From the NCBI GenBank assembly GCA_036250195.1, contig JAVHZZ010000004.1, forward strand, positions 163,968,869 to 164,032,868: DNA of 64,000 nt, written 5' to 3'. A program made the translations under genes and the position numbers. Below, in pieces: positions 36,299-48,779 of this stretch. The first letter of the stretch is position 1. Each line of letters opens with the position of its first letter. The notes under the pieces are model-generated. The model did no database searches. It saw only the letters and a list, made by a program, of their open reading frames with translations, and was not told the DNA's origin. The stretch comes from Mixophyes australis (Eukaryota; Chordata; Amphibia; Anura; Limnodynastidae).

Positions 36299-36472
36299 AC
36301 AACAATGGTAGTCATTTAACAATCCTGGTACTTAATATTGCTCACAGGAAATCACTTGGTATGTACCTTTCTATAGTTTAATCATTAGCTTTTTCTTGCT
36401 TCTGATGGTTGCTATGCTGGGCTTTTTAAAAGGAAATTCATTCCCATTTTGTCTCTACAGTAAAATCAGAAT

Positions 36473-36549
36473 ACAGCTAAATTTAAAACTGCAATGTCTT
36501 TAAGGGCAAGTTTTGCCTGTAAAGACATTGCTGTTTTAAATTTAGCTGT
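36473..36549. repeat. 77-bp fold-back
   Basis: ACAGCTAAATTTAAAACTGC and its near-exact reverse at the other end, with GCAATGTCTTTA / TAAAGACATTGC continuing the stem. The loop is only a few bases. It could be a MITE relic or a hairpin precursor; no target duplication was scored. Confidence 0.6.
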
Positions 36550-36829
36550 CAATCTCGCTGAATATCAGCGAGTTGCAGAAATCAGAGCATAATACTTTTG
36601 CCACCCAGAGTTTGAGTGATGTTTGGAATAGAATGTGGAATGACTGAAAGTAGTTTGTAATGTGAATTTTTAAATAATGTGGTTTATTGCTGGAAAAATG
36701 AAGTTAGTTAATATGACATCAATATAATCTCAGACTTGCAAGATGACTGCCATTGTAAGCTAATGCGACTATCACGATTAGGCAAAATGGCTCCTGTGTG
36801 AGTTAAATAATGTCTTTCCTGTGATGTTA

Positions 36830-36965
36830 GAAGTTTATATGTGAGATAAATGGAAGTTTAAATGTGAGATAACTGGAAGTGTATATGTAAATAAATGGTG
36901 GAAGTTTATATGTGAGATAAATAGAAGTTTAAAAGTGAGATAAATAAAAGTTTATAGTGTGAGAT
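36830..36965. repeat. short AT-rich tandem repeat
   Basis: About five to six imperfect 22-26-bp units of GAAGTTTATATGTGAGATAA. Confidence 0.7.
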
Positions 36966-38280
36966 TTTGTGAAATGGATGGAAGAGTGAAATGTGTTTTG
37001 AATGCTTAAAATGGAGTTTAACCTGAGGGTCTATTTCTCTCTTTCCCCACAACTCCCACCTGCATATACAGTCACACACCTTTAACAATAGGTGAAACTG
37101 AATCACACACACCCTTACACCACACAATAGCTGATCAACACAGACACACACACACTGACTTGTATATTTATAAAGCAGGCAATGAATGTAATGTATTGTA
37201 TGAACATCTATGCTATATCACCAATGTTAACACAGTAAACAAAACCTGTTTGCATAAATATACTCTGTTATACTGTTTTATAATGTATTTGAGTTTTACA
37301 GTTGGTAATTAAGAATAAAAAACATTTTAAATGAAGCTACATCTTATGTGCAGTTATTCTTGAAAATACAAGCATACATTTATTATATAAATTGGTCCTG
37401 TGGATTTAAGGATAAATAATTATATTTCTTAGGTTAAATCTGAATTACCTTTGTTAGGAGTTGGTTGATGATAATAATCTTAAATAACGTAATTAAATGA
37501 GTTTCAGCACACATGCCAGACTATTAGGACCCATACTCCCAGATAACTACCCTTTTGCAGTATGAATTGAGATAACATTCCTAACAACGTTTCTATAGTC
37601 TTGAAATATTCACAGCCTATATTAAGGCCGTCCTTTAACATTTATAGTATATATTTGCTAGCACTGTTACAATGCTTTATCTGAAAGTTAAAATGTATAA
37701 GGTAAAAGAAGTGTGGTTTAAATTACAGTCAAAAAGTTCAGTTTAGTTTTTTAGAATTGCCATACGCTTAAAATTAAAAGTAACCATAAAACAATGCTTA
37801 CTATTTTAGGTGGTGTACTTTTATGGAATTTGATGTCTATGACATAGCTTTTATGTAAGAAAAAAATCTAAAACAAATAAGAAAAACAAACTTATAACTT
37901 GAAATAGCACTCTTACAGAAATGTGGTGTTATTTGTTCTTCTAAAAAACTTATATTTCTGTTTTACTAATTTTTTTTTCTAAATTTTTTCCATGCACTAA
38001 CACCCATTGACAAGAACATGCTAGGACATTTATATACAAATCTTGTCCTCTAGAGATTGACTGTAGAATTAAAATCACTGATATTAAAACAATATAAAAC
38101 AGTAGGACATTAGAAAACAAAAATATATTTATTTAAAGCCTAAACTGCACGTGCAACTTTTAGTCTCTACAATGAAATTTCATGAGAGTAATTGCTTAGA
38201 AAACACTGCAGCGTTGTGCTACTTTGTTTAACTGACTAAGATTAATCTCTCTGAAATCATGAAATATTTTTCTTTCTCTC
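36966..38280. other. no recognisable feature
   Basis: AT-rich DNA with long A and T runs. A (CA)-rich patch is at about 37080-37155. No gene is supported. Confidence 0.5.
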
Positions 38281-38289
38281 TTTTCATGG

Positions 38290-41200
38290 CATTATCTTTA
38301 GGACTATATCATCCCTCACCCATCCTGCAACACACACCTCTGTCCACATTGCCCCTTCATTACTTCACTTACCTCTAGTGAACACTCATGAACTCTTTTG
38401 CTATTTAAATTCAATAACTTTAACAGCCTCACCCTGCCACCAGAAACTAAAAGGACACACATCTTACAATCATCTTTCCTACCTTTCTTCCTCCCTGCTT
38501 CTATTAGCTGGTGATATATCACCTAATCCAGGTCCTCCTCACTTCTCCCACACACATATATCTGAACACTACAGAAATCTGGCAAACCTCAAACACATAA
38601 CCTGTCTCCCCTCTCTTCCAAAGTCCTTTAGATGTGCCCTTTGGAATGCACCCTCTGTTTGTAACTAACTTCCCTCCGTACATGATCTCTTCCTCTCATA
38701 AAACCTCAACCTTCTAGCAATAACAGAAACATGGCTCACACATTCAGACACTGCCTCACCTGCAGCCCTTTCACATGGTGGTCTCCATTTCACCCACACC
38801 CCCAGACCAGGAGGCAGACAAGGAGGGGGGGTTGGACTACTTCTCTCCCCACATTGCACATTCACAGTTCTACCAAGTGTCCCATCACTCACATTCACAT
38901 CTTTTGAAATACATGCTGTTAGGATTTTTAACCCGCTCTCTATGCGTGTTGCTGTCATCTATCGCCCCCCTGGTCCACACCAACAATTTCTTGAACACTT
39001 CTCTGCATGGCTCCCTCACTTCTTATCTACTGATATCCCCACCATCATCATGGGTGATTTCAACATCCCTATTTCTAATCCACGTTCCAATGCTGCTTCC
39101 AAACTACTCTCTCTAACCTCCTCACTTGACCTCTCCCAGTGGATTGAATCTGCTACTCATCAGGATGGCCACTGTCTTGATCTTGTTTTCTCTAGACTAT
39201 GCTCAGTTTCTCATTTCCTTAACACTCCTTTCCCCCTCTCGGATCATCACCTTATTAGCTACTCGCTCACCCCCAGTTCTTTACCCTCCCTAGTGTCAAA
39301 CTCTTCCAAGCCTCCTCGTACCCAAAGGAATATCAACGCTATTGATTTTCAACAGTTTTCCACCTCTCTCCAACATCTTCTCTCCCCAATTTCTACATTC
39401 TCCTCCCCTGATCGGGCAGTACCCCATTTTCATCAAACCCTAGCAACTGCCCTGGATCAATTGGCTCCAGCGACACTACATACTTCGCGTAGAATTCGTT
39501 GCCAGCCGTGACACACTACAGTAACACGAACTCTACAAAAACTTTCTCATAAAGCAGAACGTCACTGGTGTAAATCTTGTGCCTGGACACTGCTAAACAA
39601 GCATACTACCAATCTCTCATCTATGCTCAGGCTTCTAACCCCAAACGCCTCTTTAACACATTTAACTCTCTTCTGAATCCTCCTGCCCCAAATACTCCAA
39701 CTAAAACTAGTGCACAGGATCTTGTTTCCTATTTCAAGGACAAAATTGATAAGATCAGGCTTGAAATGGTATCTCCCTTGACAAGCAATCTGCTCAATTC
39801 CTTTGTAGCACCCTCTGACACTCTCTCTTCATTTGATCCCACAAATGAAGAGGAAGTTTCTACTCTCTTCTCATCTTCCTACTCTACCTCCTGTCCTCTT
39901 GATCCCATTTCCTCCCAAATTAGTATGTCCCTGTCTCCTGTGCTCATTCCCCCTCTAACTAAAATCTGTAATCTATCTCTTTCTACTGGTATTTTTCCAT
40001 CACTATTCAAGCATGCAGTGATTACTCCCATTTTAAAAAAACAGAATTCTGACCCTAACTCTCTCATAAATTACCGCCCCATCTCCCAGCTCCCATGCCC
40101 CTCCAAGCTTCTCGAGAGAATTGCCTACACACGCCTCACACACTTTCTTACAGCAAACAACCTTTTCGATTCTCTTCAGTCAGGCTTTCGCTCTCAACAC
40201 TCCACAGAGACTGCACTGACCAAAGTTGTCAATGATTTGATCACAGCAAAAAATAATAACCAATACTCTCTTCTAATTCTCCTGGATCTCTCTGCTGCAT
40301 TTGACACTGTTGACCACTCTCTCCTCATACAAATGCTGCAATCCCTAGGTCTTGAAGGCACTGTCCTATCCTGGTTCTCATCCTACCTATCTAATCACTC
40401 TTTCAGTGTTAATTTCTCTGGATCCACCTCTGCTCCACTTCCTTTATCAGTTGGAGTTCCACAAGGCTCAGTCCTAGGTCCTCTGCTATTCTCTATCTAC
40501 ACCACTTCTCTTGGAAAACTAATAAGCTCCTTTGGATTTCAGTATCATCTCTATGCAGATGATACACAAATTTATCTATCCTCTCCTGATCTTTCACCAT
40601 CTGTGCTGTCTCGCGTTACTGACTGTCTTTCTGCCATTTCCTCTTGGATGTCTTTTCGCCAACTCAAACTCAATCTTTCAAAAACTGAATTAATAATATT
40701 CCCACCCAAAAACAAAAGCTTCCTGCCTGGCATTTCTATTTCTGTTGATAACATGACCATAATCCCACCCCGCAAGCTCGTTTATTCCCCACATCAACTC
40801 TATATCTAAATCATGTTACATACACCTAAAGAACATTTACAGAATATGCACATACCTGACACAAGACACCGCAAAAACATTAATTCATGCACTCATCATC
40901 TCCCGCATCGACTATTGCAATTCCCTCCTTACTGGTCTTCCCAAAGTCAGACTTGAACCCCTACAATCTATTTTGCACGCAGCGGCTAGACTGATTTTCC
41001 TTACAAACCGTTATTCCTCTGCTGAGCCACTCTGTCAGTCTCTACATTGGCTGCCTGTATTTCAACGAATCCAATATAAAATTCTTCTACTAACATACTA
41101 GGCCATCAACAAAATTGCACCGACATACATTTCCTCACTTGTCTCGAAATATCTCCCTACTCGACACCTCCGTTCTGCACAAGATCTACGTCTCTCCTCC

Positions 41201-41698
41201 ACTCTCATCACATCCTCCCATTCTCGGTTACAGGATTTTTTTCCGGGCTGCACCTACTTTGTGGAATTTTCTCCCACGCACAGTAAGACTTTCCTCTAGT
41301 CTTCAAACCTTCAAGCGTTCACTGAAAACCCACCTCTTCAGACAAGGTTATGATATTCCTCAACCATCATCTTAATTTCCCTAGATTACCCTATTACCAT
41401 CCTCTACACTGCTAACGCAGGACAACAACCTTCTGATCAACATTGCAACACACACAGCCCACTCAGTACTTTTACCTTTGCAGTCTGGCTGGTCCATTGT
41501 GCAATATGATGTAGCACATGCCCTTGTGTTTCTAACTCCCATTGTCCTATAGATTGTAAGCTTTCGAGCAGGGTTCTCTTACCTCTCTGTCTGTATGTAT
41601 TACCCAGTATTGTCTTATTAATGTTTGTTCCCAATTGTAAAGCGCTACGGAATTTGCTGGCGCTATATAAATAAATGATGATGATGATGATGATGATG
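38290..41698 (+). mobile_element. L2-type LINE, nearly full ORF2 but broken
   Basis: A non-LTR retrotransposon with an N-terminal AGDISPNPGP box, APE-type endonuclease and reverse transcriptase. The 3' end reads TTGTAAGCTTTCGAGCAGG through GGCGCTATATAAATAAATGA and a GATGAT microsatellite. The tail is shared with the SINEs at 19129 and 32105. The clade call (L2 of the CR1/L2 group) rests on the RT text and tail. The 5' limit is approximate and may be truncated. No target duplication was found. Confidence 0.8.
38378..41375 (+). pseudogene. LINE ORF2 (endonuclease-reverse transcriptase) pseudogene
   Basis: Would encode the APE endonuclease that nicks target DNA and the RT that copies LINE RNA at the nick. 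Endonuclease motifs: ITETWL, VIYRPPG (about 38957), IIMGDFNI (about 39047) and LSDHHLISY. RT motifs in the next part: [33 protein letters not shown] and YADDTQIYL with the FADD-type aspartates. C-terminal text FRAAPTLWNFLP ends at 41375. Damage: in-frame stops near 38666 and 38691; a frameshift between 39511 and 39577; a short deletion with frameshift near 40775-40790 after RT motif 7; a stop at 41099-41101; and a later frame change. Both active-site regions are readable but not joined in one frame. Confidence 0.85.
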
Positions 41699-41699
41699 T

Positions 41700-42701
41700 T
41701 ACACAGCTTGAAGAAACATTTTCTTCCCTAAATCACCTGAAAAAAGTTCACGTGTTTTTATTGCAACACTGCACAAAGGTGATGGTAGCGCTACACAACA
41801 ATTAATAAACACCTTCATTGATAACATCATATGAAACAAGGTTCTGCAAAATGGGTTATCACTGGTAAGAGATGAACCACCATTGGGTAACTGAAAAGCA
41901 CTGGTGTGGTGTAGCCCTTCTGCATTGTTTGGCAGGTGCGTGCTTTGGCACCTGTTAGATTGTTACAAGCCCTTCCTAGAACGGTAGAATATAACATAAA
42001 ATAGACATGATGTCACAAATGTAAGCATAGGAGATTGACTTATGTCTAGCGTGTTAAAAAGGAATTCTTTGAAGATGACTTGGCCAAAACTGTTACTTCA
42101 AGAACATGGGACAGTGGGATTGATAGTTACTACAAATGAATGTGAATGTATCCAGACCATTGTGTTGAGCTATTTTTATCTTCCAGTTTTAAATTGTCAG
42201 TGCTAGTATCAAGTAGCCTATATTATGTTCATCTTCTTTGTTGCAATAATAATCTAATCATGTTAAGACATAAATATTAACATAGAAAATGTGGGTCAGC
42301 CATTTCTGGCACTCAGTATGATTTGGATCAGAAGTTCTAATGTGACCTTGAATCATATGAGAATGGGAGGTTAAAACATAAAACACAGTATGGGAACCTT
42401 GGAGCCCCTCTGCTGCTCTGTTTACAGAAGTTTATACATTGTGTATTCAGGACAGACACTTGCTTACATTAGCGTCCTTGGAATTTGAAGGGCTTTTGCC
42501 TTCACAACAAAAAGAAAGCTTGCCTTGATTTGCATGCAGCACATTAGTCTCAAGAAGGTAAAATATTCCCCTTGCTAATGAAGGGGAAATATAACCCTGA
42601 CTGAAAAACAGCCATGAATAGAAATTTACACCAGAATGATAAACAGGATACAACAATACTCAAATGTAATCGGATTGACAGGAAATACAGCTTCTTTCAG
42701 G
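41700..42701. other. no recognisable feature
   Basis: About 1 kb of unassigned DNA between the LINE and a MITE. Confidence 0.5.
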
Positions 42702-42709
42702 GTACAACC

Positions 42710-42994
42710 CATACTTGCCAACATTTTATAATTTACGTCCGGGAGATGCAAGGGGGAGGTGGGCGTGTAGGGGGCGGGGCTTCAAAATTTGCGTCATTTT
42801 AGCCCCCCCCATTTTACAGTGGGGGCGGGGCCAAATGCCACGATTCCCGGTGAATCGCGGCGTTTGAACCGAATTCTGCCCACTTCCTAGTGAAGTGGGC
42901 AGATCAGGGAGATTGCCATACTCTCCCGGGAGTCCGGGAGACTCTAGCGAAATGCGGGAGACTCCCGGACATTCCGGGAGAGTTGGCAAGTATG
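42710..42994. mobile_element. hAT-D MITE, copy 2
   Basis: 285 bp, ends CATACTTGCCAAC and GTTGGCAAGTATG, with perfect 8-bp duplication GTACAACC (42702-42709 and 42995-43002). Same internal GC-rich blocks as copy 1. The two copies have different target duplications, so they are independent insertions. Confidence 0.92.
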
Positions 42995-43002
42995 GTACAA
43001 CC

Positions 43003-43694
43003 AAATTAGTGTTTGTCAACAACACATAGGGGAAAGGCTGAACTCACATTGTAGATGGGTAAATAACGTTCAAAAACATGTTATAGCCGTCATGTCGATA
43101 GCAAGCTCATTGTGCTAAATAGGGCCAAAAGGTAGCGCATACCAATAATTTAAGTGAAGCTACCAAAAGTCTACCAATGAGAGATGTCTATATGAATATG
43201 AATGAGAAGTCATTTTGACAGTCTCTAGTAGTGTTTATATTATGTATGTTGTAAGCTTTCAGCCAATATTAAATCATACTTTGACTGTTCCACTGGAGTC
43301 TAATAAAGTCAATATGTCACTTTACATATGTGTAGAGGATATCTTATATGTACAACTCATCCATAGACGTAGGTATATATGTTACTGCATATACATTTCA
43401 TGTAAATGTGCATAGGAAACACATTCTTTTTCTTTCAAAAGAACTAATGTTTTAAAGATGGGCACCTTTATCTAAGACATGTTGCCTAATCTGCGTGTTA
43501 AGTTAATGTGCTTGATTGTGCTGCTCACTCACATACACGTATATATAAGTGTAGCGTGTATAAGTAATTTATCTAACGGAAGCTTTTTCCACTTGTACGT
43601 TAAGAGAAATCCTATTCCCAATCCCAAGTACATTTTCTCTTTATTGTGTATGTTCATGTTACAAACCTAAGCTATTTTCTGTTTCTAATACTGT
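43003..43694. other. no recognisable feature
   Basis: AT-rich spacer. No gene or repeat is supported. Confidence 0.5.
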
Positions 43695-43820
43695 ATATTT
43701 ATTAGAGATGGGTGGGCTCGGTTCCCCGAGATCCGAATCCATCCGAATTTCGCCTATCCGAGTACCGAACCGAGCAGGTTCGGTACTCTCCCGCCCATTC
43801 GGAATCGAAATCGAGGCAAA

Positions 43821-43910
43821 ACGTCATTGTGACGTATTCGTATTTCTGAGCTCAGTTCTCGCGAGATTTGAAAAGCATAATTACCCACCTCCACAGCAAT
43901 CCATCGCCAT
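43821..43910 (+). promoter_or_regulatory. hAT-A2 promoter-like motif cluster
   Basis: Same layout as hAT-A1: ACGTCA (43821-43826) and TGACGT (43830-43835), TCTCGCGAGA (43857-43866), a CATAATTA stretch and CCATCGCCATTT. TCTCGCGAGA begins exactly 154 bp from the element end, as in hAT-A1. Confidence 0.5.
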
Positions 43911-44094
43911 TTGACAGAGGGAGAGAGCAGGGTTAGGTCACAGGCTATATTAGCGCAGGGACAGAGCAATAATTGTACACATTATTGTTTAAATTCTATT
44001 CTATACAATTCTAATATTAATACCAATTATTTTAGCAATTGGTAGAGCAGGAAGAGAGGAGGATAGAGGAGGCTTTTTTTTTTTTCAATCTTTT

Positions 44095-44862
44095 GCACTA
44101 CAAGTGCTTTGGGGTCTCCCATATTCCCCAGTGTTTTAGAATAATTTTTCTGGCTGTCAAAAGTGATATTTGGCAGCAGTAATTCTAAAAAATTTTTTGC
44201 ACTGCAAGTGCTTTGGGGTGTCCCATATTCCCCAGTGTGAAACATTAATTTTTCTGGCTGTCAAAAGTCATATTTGTCAGCAGTATTTCTAAAAATGTGT
44301 TGCACTACAAGTGCTTTGGGGTGTCCCATATTCCCCAGTGGGAAACATTAATTTTTCTGGCTGTCAAAAGTCATATTTCTCAGCAGTGACTATCTAATAC
44401 AAATATTTTGCCCTACAAGTGCTTTGGGGTGTCCAATATTCCCCAGTGTTTTAGAATAATTTTTCTGGCTGTCAAAAGTGATATTTGGCAGCAGTAATTC
44501 TAAAAATTTTTTTGCACTGCAAGTGCTTTGGGGTGTCCCATATTCCCCAGTGTGAAACATTAATTTTTCTGGCTGTCAAAAGTCATATTTGTCAGCAGTA
44601 TTTCTAAAAATGTGTTGCACTACAAGTGCTTTGGGGTGTCCCATATTCCCCAGTGGGAAACATTAATTTTTCTGGCTGTCAAAAGTCATATTTGTCAGCA
44701 GTATCTATCTAATACAAATATTTTGCCCTACAAGTGCTTTGGGGTGTCCAATATTCCCCAGTGTTTTACACTAATTTTTCTGGCTGTCCAAAAAAGTCAT
44801 ATTTGTCAGCAGTATCTATCTAATACAATACTTTCCACTACAAGTGCTTTGGGCTCATTAAA
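44095..44862 (+). repeat. tandem leader array of hAT-A2
   Basis: Seven full units of about 103 bp and a last partial one, each containing ACAAGTGCTTTGGGGTGTCC, TATTCCCCAGTG and TTTTTCTGGCTGTCAAAAGT. Units 4-6 repeat units 1-3 closely, which indicates a higher-order duplication of about 310 bp. Confidence 0.9.
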
Positions 44863-45520
44863 ATGGATTCAAAGCAGTCCACATACGAGCAGAATCAGTA
44901 AGCAGGTGCTGGCACCAGTCCTGATGGTAGTGTTCCCAGTATGTCATCTGGTAAAGCCTATGTAAAAGTACATAGTCTTTTGAAATCAGGGAAAAAAACA
45001 CACACCAAAATTTTTTTTACCGTGTTGAAGCGAAAAAGAAGTGTAACTGAGGAAAAGTTAACTGCCGATAAAAAAAAATTACCAACATGCGATTCTACAC
45101 ACGCAGTGGCAAAGAAAGAATGAGGCCTTCGCCTTTCTCTATTAGTGGCAGATCAAAAAATGTTACAGAGCCTTCTTCTTGTACGGTCACTCGTGACCAA
45201 GCAAGACCAAGTAATTAGGAGTCTAAAAGTGGTGCACAACTACTGTTACGCGTGAAAGGCGAGCTGCAAGAAAACAGTAAGGCATTAGAGGATAATGTAT
45301 GCTCAGAATCAGAAATGACACCAATCCCTGTGGAGAGTCCATCCACCAGTGGTATGTGTAATCGTGAGCATTCTGTTAGTGACAGTGTACCCATAAAGAA
45401 GTGTCCTTTCAGTAGTTCTGCTGATGTGTGCCTTAACATCCCGAGTGTAGCCGGTGATACACCAATTGAGGAGGCGACGAGGGTGTTAATGATGATGTTG
45501 ATGAGGATGATACAGACAGA
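44863..45520 (+). pseudogene. remnant of hAT transposase N-terminus
   Basis: Starts at the ATG of 44863 in the same context as hAT-A1 (ATGGATTCAAAGCAGTCCAC). It retains the lysine-rich THTKIFFTVLKRKRSV stretch, a THAVAKKE region and the acidic ELQENSKALEDNVCSE stretch, which is in a different frame. There is an early stop (CAGTAAGCAG) and several frame changes. It ends where the catalytic half is deleted. It has no BED finger or DDE residues and is non-functional. It preserves about 160 bp missing from hAT-A1. Confidence 0.8.
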
Positions 45521-46141
45521 TACCAAATTGCCTTTCTCAATTTCTGTTTATATTCTACAGTCTATAACGGCTGAATAGTTTTCTATTTTACTCCTAGTGG
45601 AGAGGGGGTCTGATGCAGACAGATACCAAACTGCCTTTGTCCATTTCTTTTTATATTCTAATTCTACAGTCTATGCAGGCTGCTTTTTTTCTAATCAACT
45701 ACAAGTGGAGGGCGGTGGGGTCTATAGAGACAGAAACCAAACTGCCTTTGTCCATTTCTTTATATATTCAACTATAAGTGTAGGATGTAATATACACCCA
45801 AAGACGATGGCTGCATTGCCAATAGGCTAAGATGAAGAGGAAGACAATCAGTTTGTGTGCAGAATTAAGGACGGCCTACCAGGGATTAAACTGTTTTCTT
45901 CCTAATTTATTAGCTTTAGAATTACCTTACTTATCCAAGAAACAGGTGGAGCACTAAATTAGCTTATTTTATGCCCAAAAACATTGATTTTTTAAACAAA
46001 ATTGCAAAACAAAACCAAAACCAAAACCAAAACACGCAAGGGCAGTTTGGCAAACCCAAAACCAAAACCAAAACACGACGGTAATCCAGATCCAAAACCA
46101 AAACCAAAACACTGGGGTCAGTGGGCATCTCTAATATTTAT

Positions 46142-48485
46142 ATTTCCATTACAATATATTGTTGAAAACCTAACTTTCAACAAGCTAATTTTTTTTAAAG
46201 TGTCAGTAACATAATTTTCTTCCATTCAGCAATGATAGAATAGAACATTGCAATATACACCTTTGAGTTTTCTTGTCCTATCTCATCAATTGCTAAAGCA
46301 GATATCACAACACTTCCAACAGCAACACATCAATGCCTGTGAACAATACAGCTTATGTGACTTGCTGTCTGACAAAGATAACTGACAGGAACACTAATAG
46401 CGTGTGTACTTTGTGAAGCATGTAGTGTGAATATCAAATGCTTTAACAATTTCTGTGCAGAAAATCTGATTTTGCTATCAGTAACTTACATCTTGACAGC
46501 ATAAGGCTCATAAGAGATTTCACCATGGGATCATTTTCTATAATGAAGCCTATAACCGGGATATACTTTTAAGACATCATGAAGCAAACATTGGGTCTAT
46601 TACAGGATAATGGAATATCAGCATGCAGCTCTGTATTGTTAGGTGAATGTCAACCCAGTGTAATGATTGAGTTTTTGCACCAACTGTACGTAGACAAAAT
46701 AATAGAACTAGAAAAACAATTGTAAACATACATGTTTTCACAATTGTGAAATAAGTATAATATAATATAAAAGTGTATAGTATGTACAGTTATATATATA
46801 TAAGTGTATACGTAAAAGTATTTCTATAAAACATATATAATATAAAAGTGAGTCCAGGATGTCAACATAGAAATCATTTTGTTGTATACTTATAAGGTGA
46901 AGGATCGGGATTGTTGACACAAGAAAGTGGTCTTTTAAGAAACAATAAAGACACTCTCAAGTTAAGATGAAAACAGTAAAATTAACTTGTACAGTGGTAC
47001 TAAAATTACTAAATGCGTTTCAGACGTAAAAAGAAGATGTGAACTTTAAGAAGTAATTTAGTAGTCATGTCTGTTTTGCAGAATAACTATCAGCGGTGCC
47101 CATGTTACTTGCAGAAGCTCATCTTTGTGTTTATTGCTTATATACGCAGCACTTATATTGATTTACCTTCTACACAAGCAAAATTGCTCACAAATTGACC
47201 TTTAAGAGATAGAAAGAGCACCAACGCAAGTACCTACAGTGTACTGTACTTAGAAACTGACATTTAGTTTTTGATCATCTCTTTTCAAGAAAGTAAGAAT
47301 ATGCCCATTGTGATTAATGGTAAAATGTATACATTTGATTGAAAATGTTAAATGTGTTAGGAGAAATATGTGTATAGTATTGCGTTCTGGTGTTATGCAT
47401 TGAACTAGGTAAGTACATTAAAGGACCGCTAATCCCAAGAGAGAAGTTGCCTTATTTGAAAAAACTATTTACTATCATTAACAAATATGTTTGCAAAAGT
47501 TTGTATACCCCTGCACTTTGTAGCTGACTTTCTTTTTTTATACATGTTCATGGTATTCATATTACTTTTATCATTTTTATAATTTAAAAAAAATGCTTTA
47601 TTTTATTGCATTTTGTTCTAAAATTGTAATTAAACATATTATCCCGTTTATTGCTGGTAAAAAATAATGTTCCTTGGAAAACATAATATGCAGAAATGAT
47701 ACCTGTTATATTTTATAAGTAAAATTCAGTTTTCTGAAAGAAAGATTAAAAGGTAAAAATAAGTAAAAACTCAATAGTCTCTACCTTAACTTTCCATCAC
47801 AAAAAGAAGCCTTATGGGAACCGGCCGCCTTTGCCATCAGATTGTGACTTAAACAAACTGAAAGGCTTCAAGACAGAATGTGTTATTCATCTTTTCCCTT
47901 AAAAGAGTTGCTTTCACAGGCAAAATTCTTTTTAACATACCAGCTGCTGCTATTTGGCAAATCTCCCATATAACACACAATGCGGTAGGATAGAACTATT
48001 TCATGTAGAAAGCTTGATGAACAAAATCTTTTCATCACATACACACCCCTGAATCATAGCATAACGTAACTAGAAATATAGCATCATTTGGCAGTACCCC
48101 CTGCAGAACATGATTATTTCTTTCCAAATCCAATTACATTTCACTGACTTTTGGCTAAAGAAGACAAATCAGTGCTCTGACTGAAAGAAGTCAACTGCTT
48201 TTCCTGTGACAACTGATGTTAGCTTGCAGAGATCAAGTACAATGCCTATTTGTCTATACAGCAGGAAGGGTATATGCAACATGAAGCACTATGACATTTC
48301 AGTCACAAGCAAATCATTAGTCACTGTAAATATTACCAGAGCCCCCAATAGTCACATTTCAGCAGCACAGTCACAAAATTCGGAAGACGAATGCATCTGA
48401 GCTAGTGAAAAGCAGTGTAGTCTCACTGGAAAAGGTTGTGGCATGGGTGGAAAACATGTGGTCTTGAACAGAGGTGAAGTAGCGA
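46142..48485. other. unique AT-rich DNA
   Basis: About 2.3 kb with no supported gene. AT dinucleotide stretches lie near 46790. Confidence 0.5.
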
Positions 48486-48493
48486 GCTGTGGT

Positions 48494-48771
48494 CAGAGCC
48501 GGATTTAGACCTCATGGGGCCCTAGGCAAGATACTGGTTTGGGGCCCCCTCCCTGAAAAAATCCATAGCACTATAGTTTTTAGCATAACATATAGCCTTA
48601 TTCAGGGCCTGGTTGGCAGACTTTAGCCCAGGGGGGCAAGCACATAGCACTGTCCCATAAGTAGTGGCCCATTTTTAAAGGTTGGTCTCACCGCCAGCCC
48701 TGGGAGGGCCCTCTGGGGACCGCTGGGCCCTAGGCAAGTGCCTAGGTTGCATAGTGGTAAATCCGGCCCTG
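48494..48771. mobile_element. hAT-E MITE
   Basis: 278 bp with ends CAGAGCCGGATTTA and, in reverse, CAGGGCCGGATTTA, flanked by a perfect 8-bp duplication GCTGTGGT (48486-48493 and 48772-48779). Contains GGGCCCTAGGCAAG twice in the same orientation near the two ends. Non-coding. Confidence 0.92.
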
Positions 48772-48779
48772 GCTGTGGT

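Larger units (their letters stand above)
43703..46133 (+). mobile_element. hAT-A2, internally deleted hAT
   Basis: 2431 bp, left end TAGAGATGGGTGGGC, right end in reverse TAGAGATGCCCAC, with perfect 8-bp duplication ATATTTAT (43695-43702 and 46134-46141). Homologous to hAT-A1 across promoter, leader and the N-terminal transposase region. The whole catalytic part is deleted, joining the N-terminal acidic region near 45480 to 3' sequence. The right subterminal region is a run of AAACCAAAACC motifs. It could only move if a related transposase acts on its ends. Confidence 0.93.
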
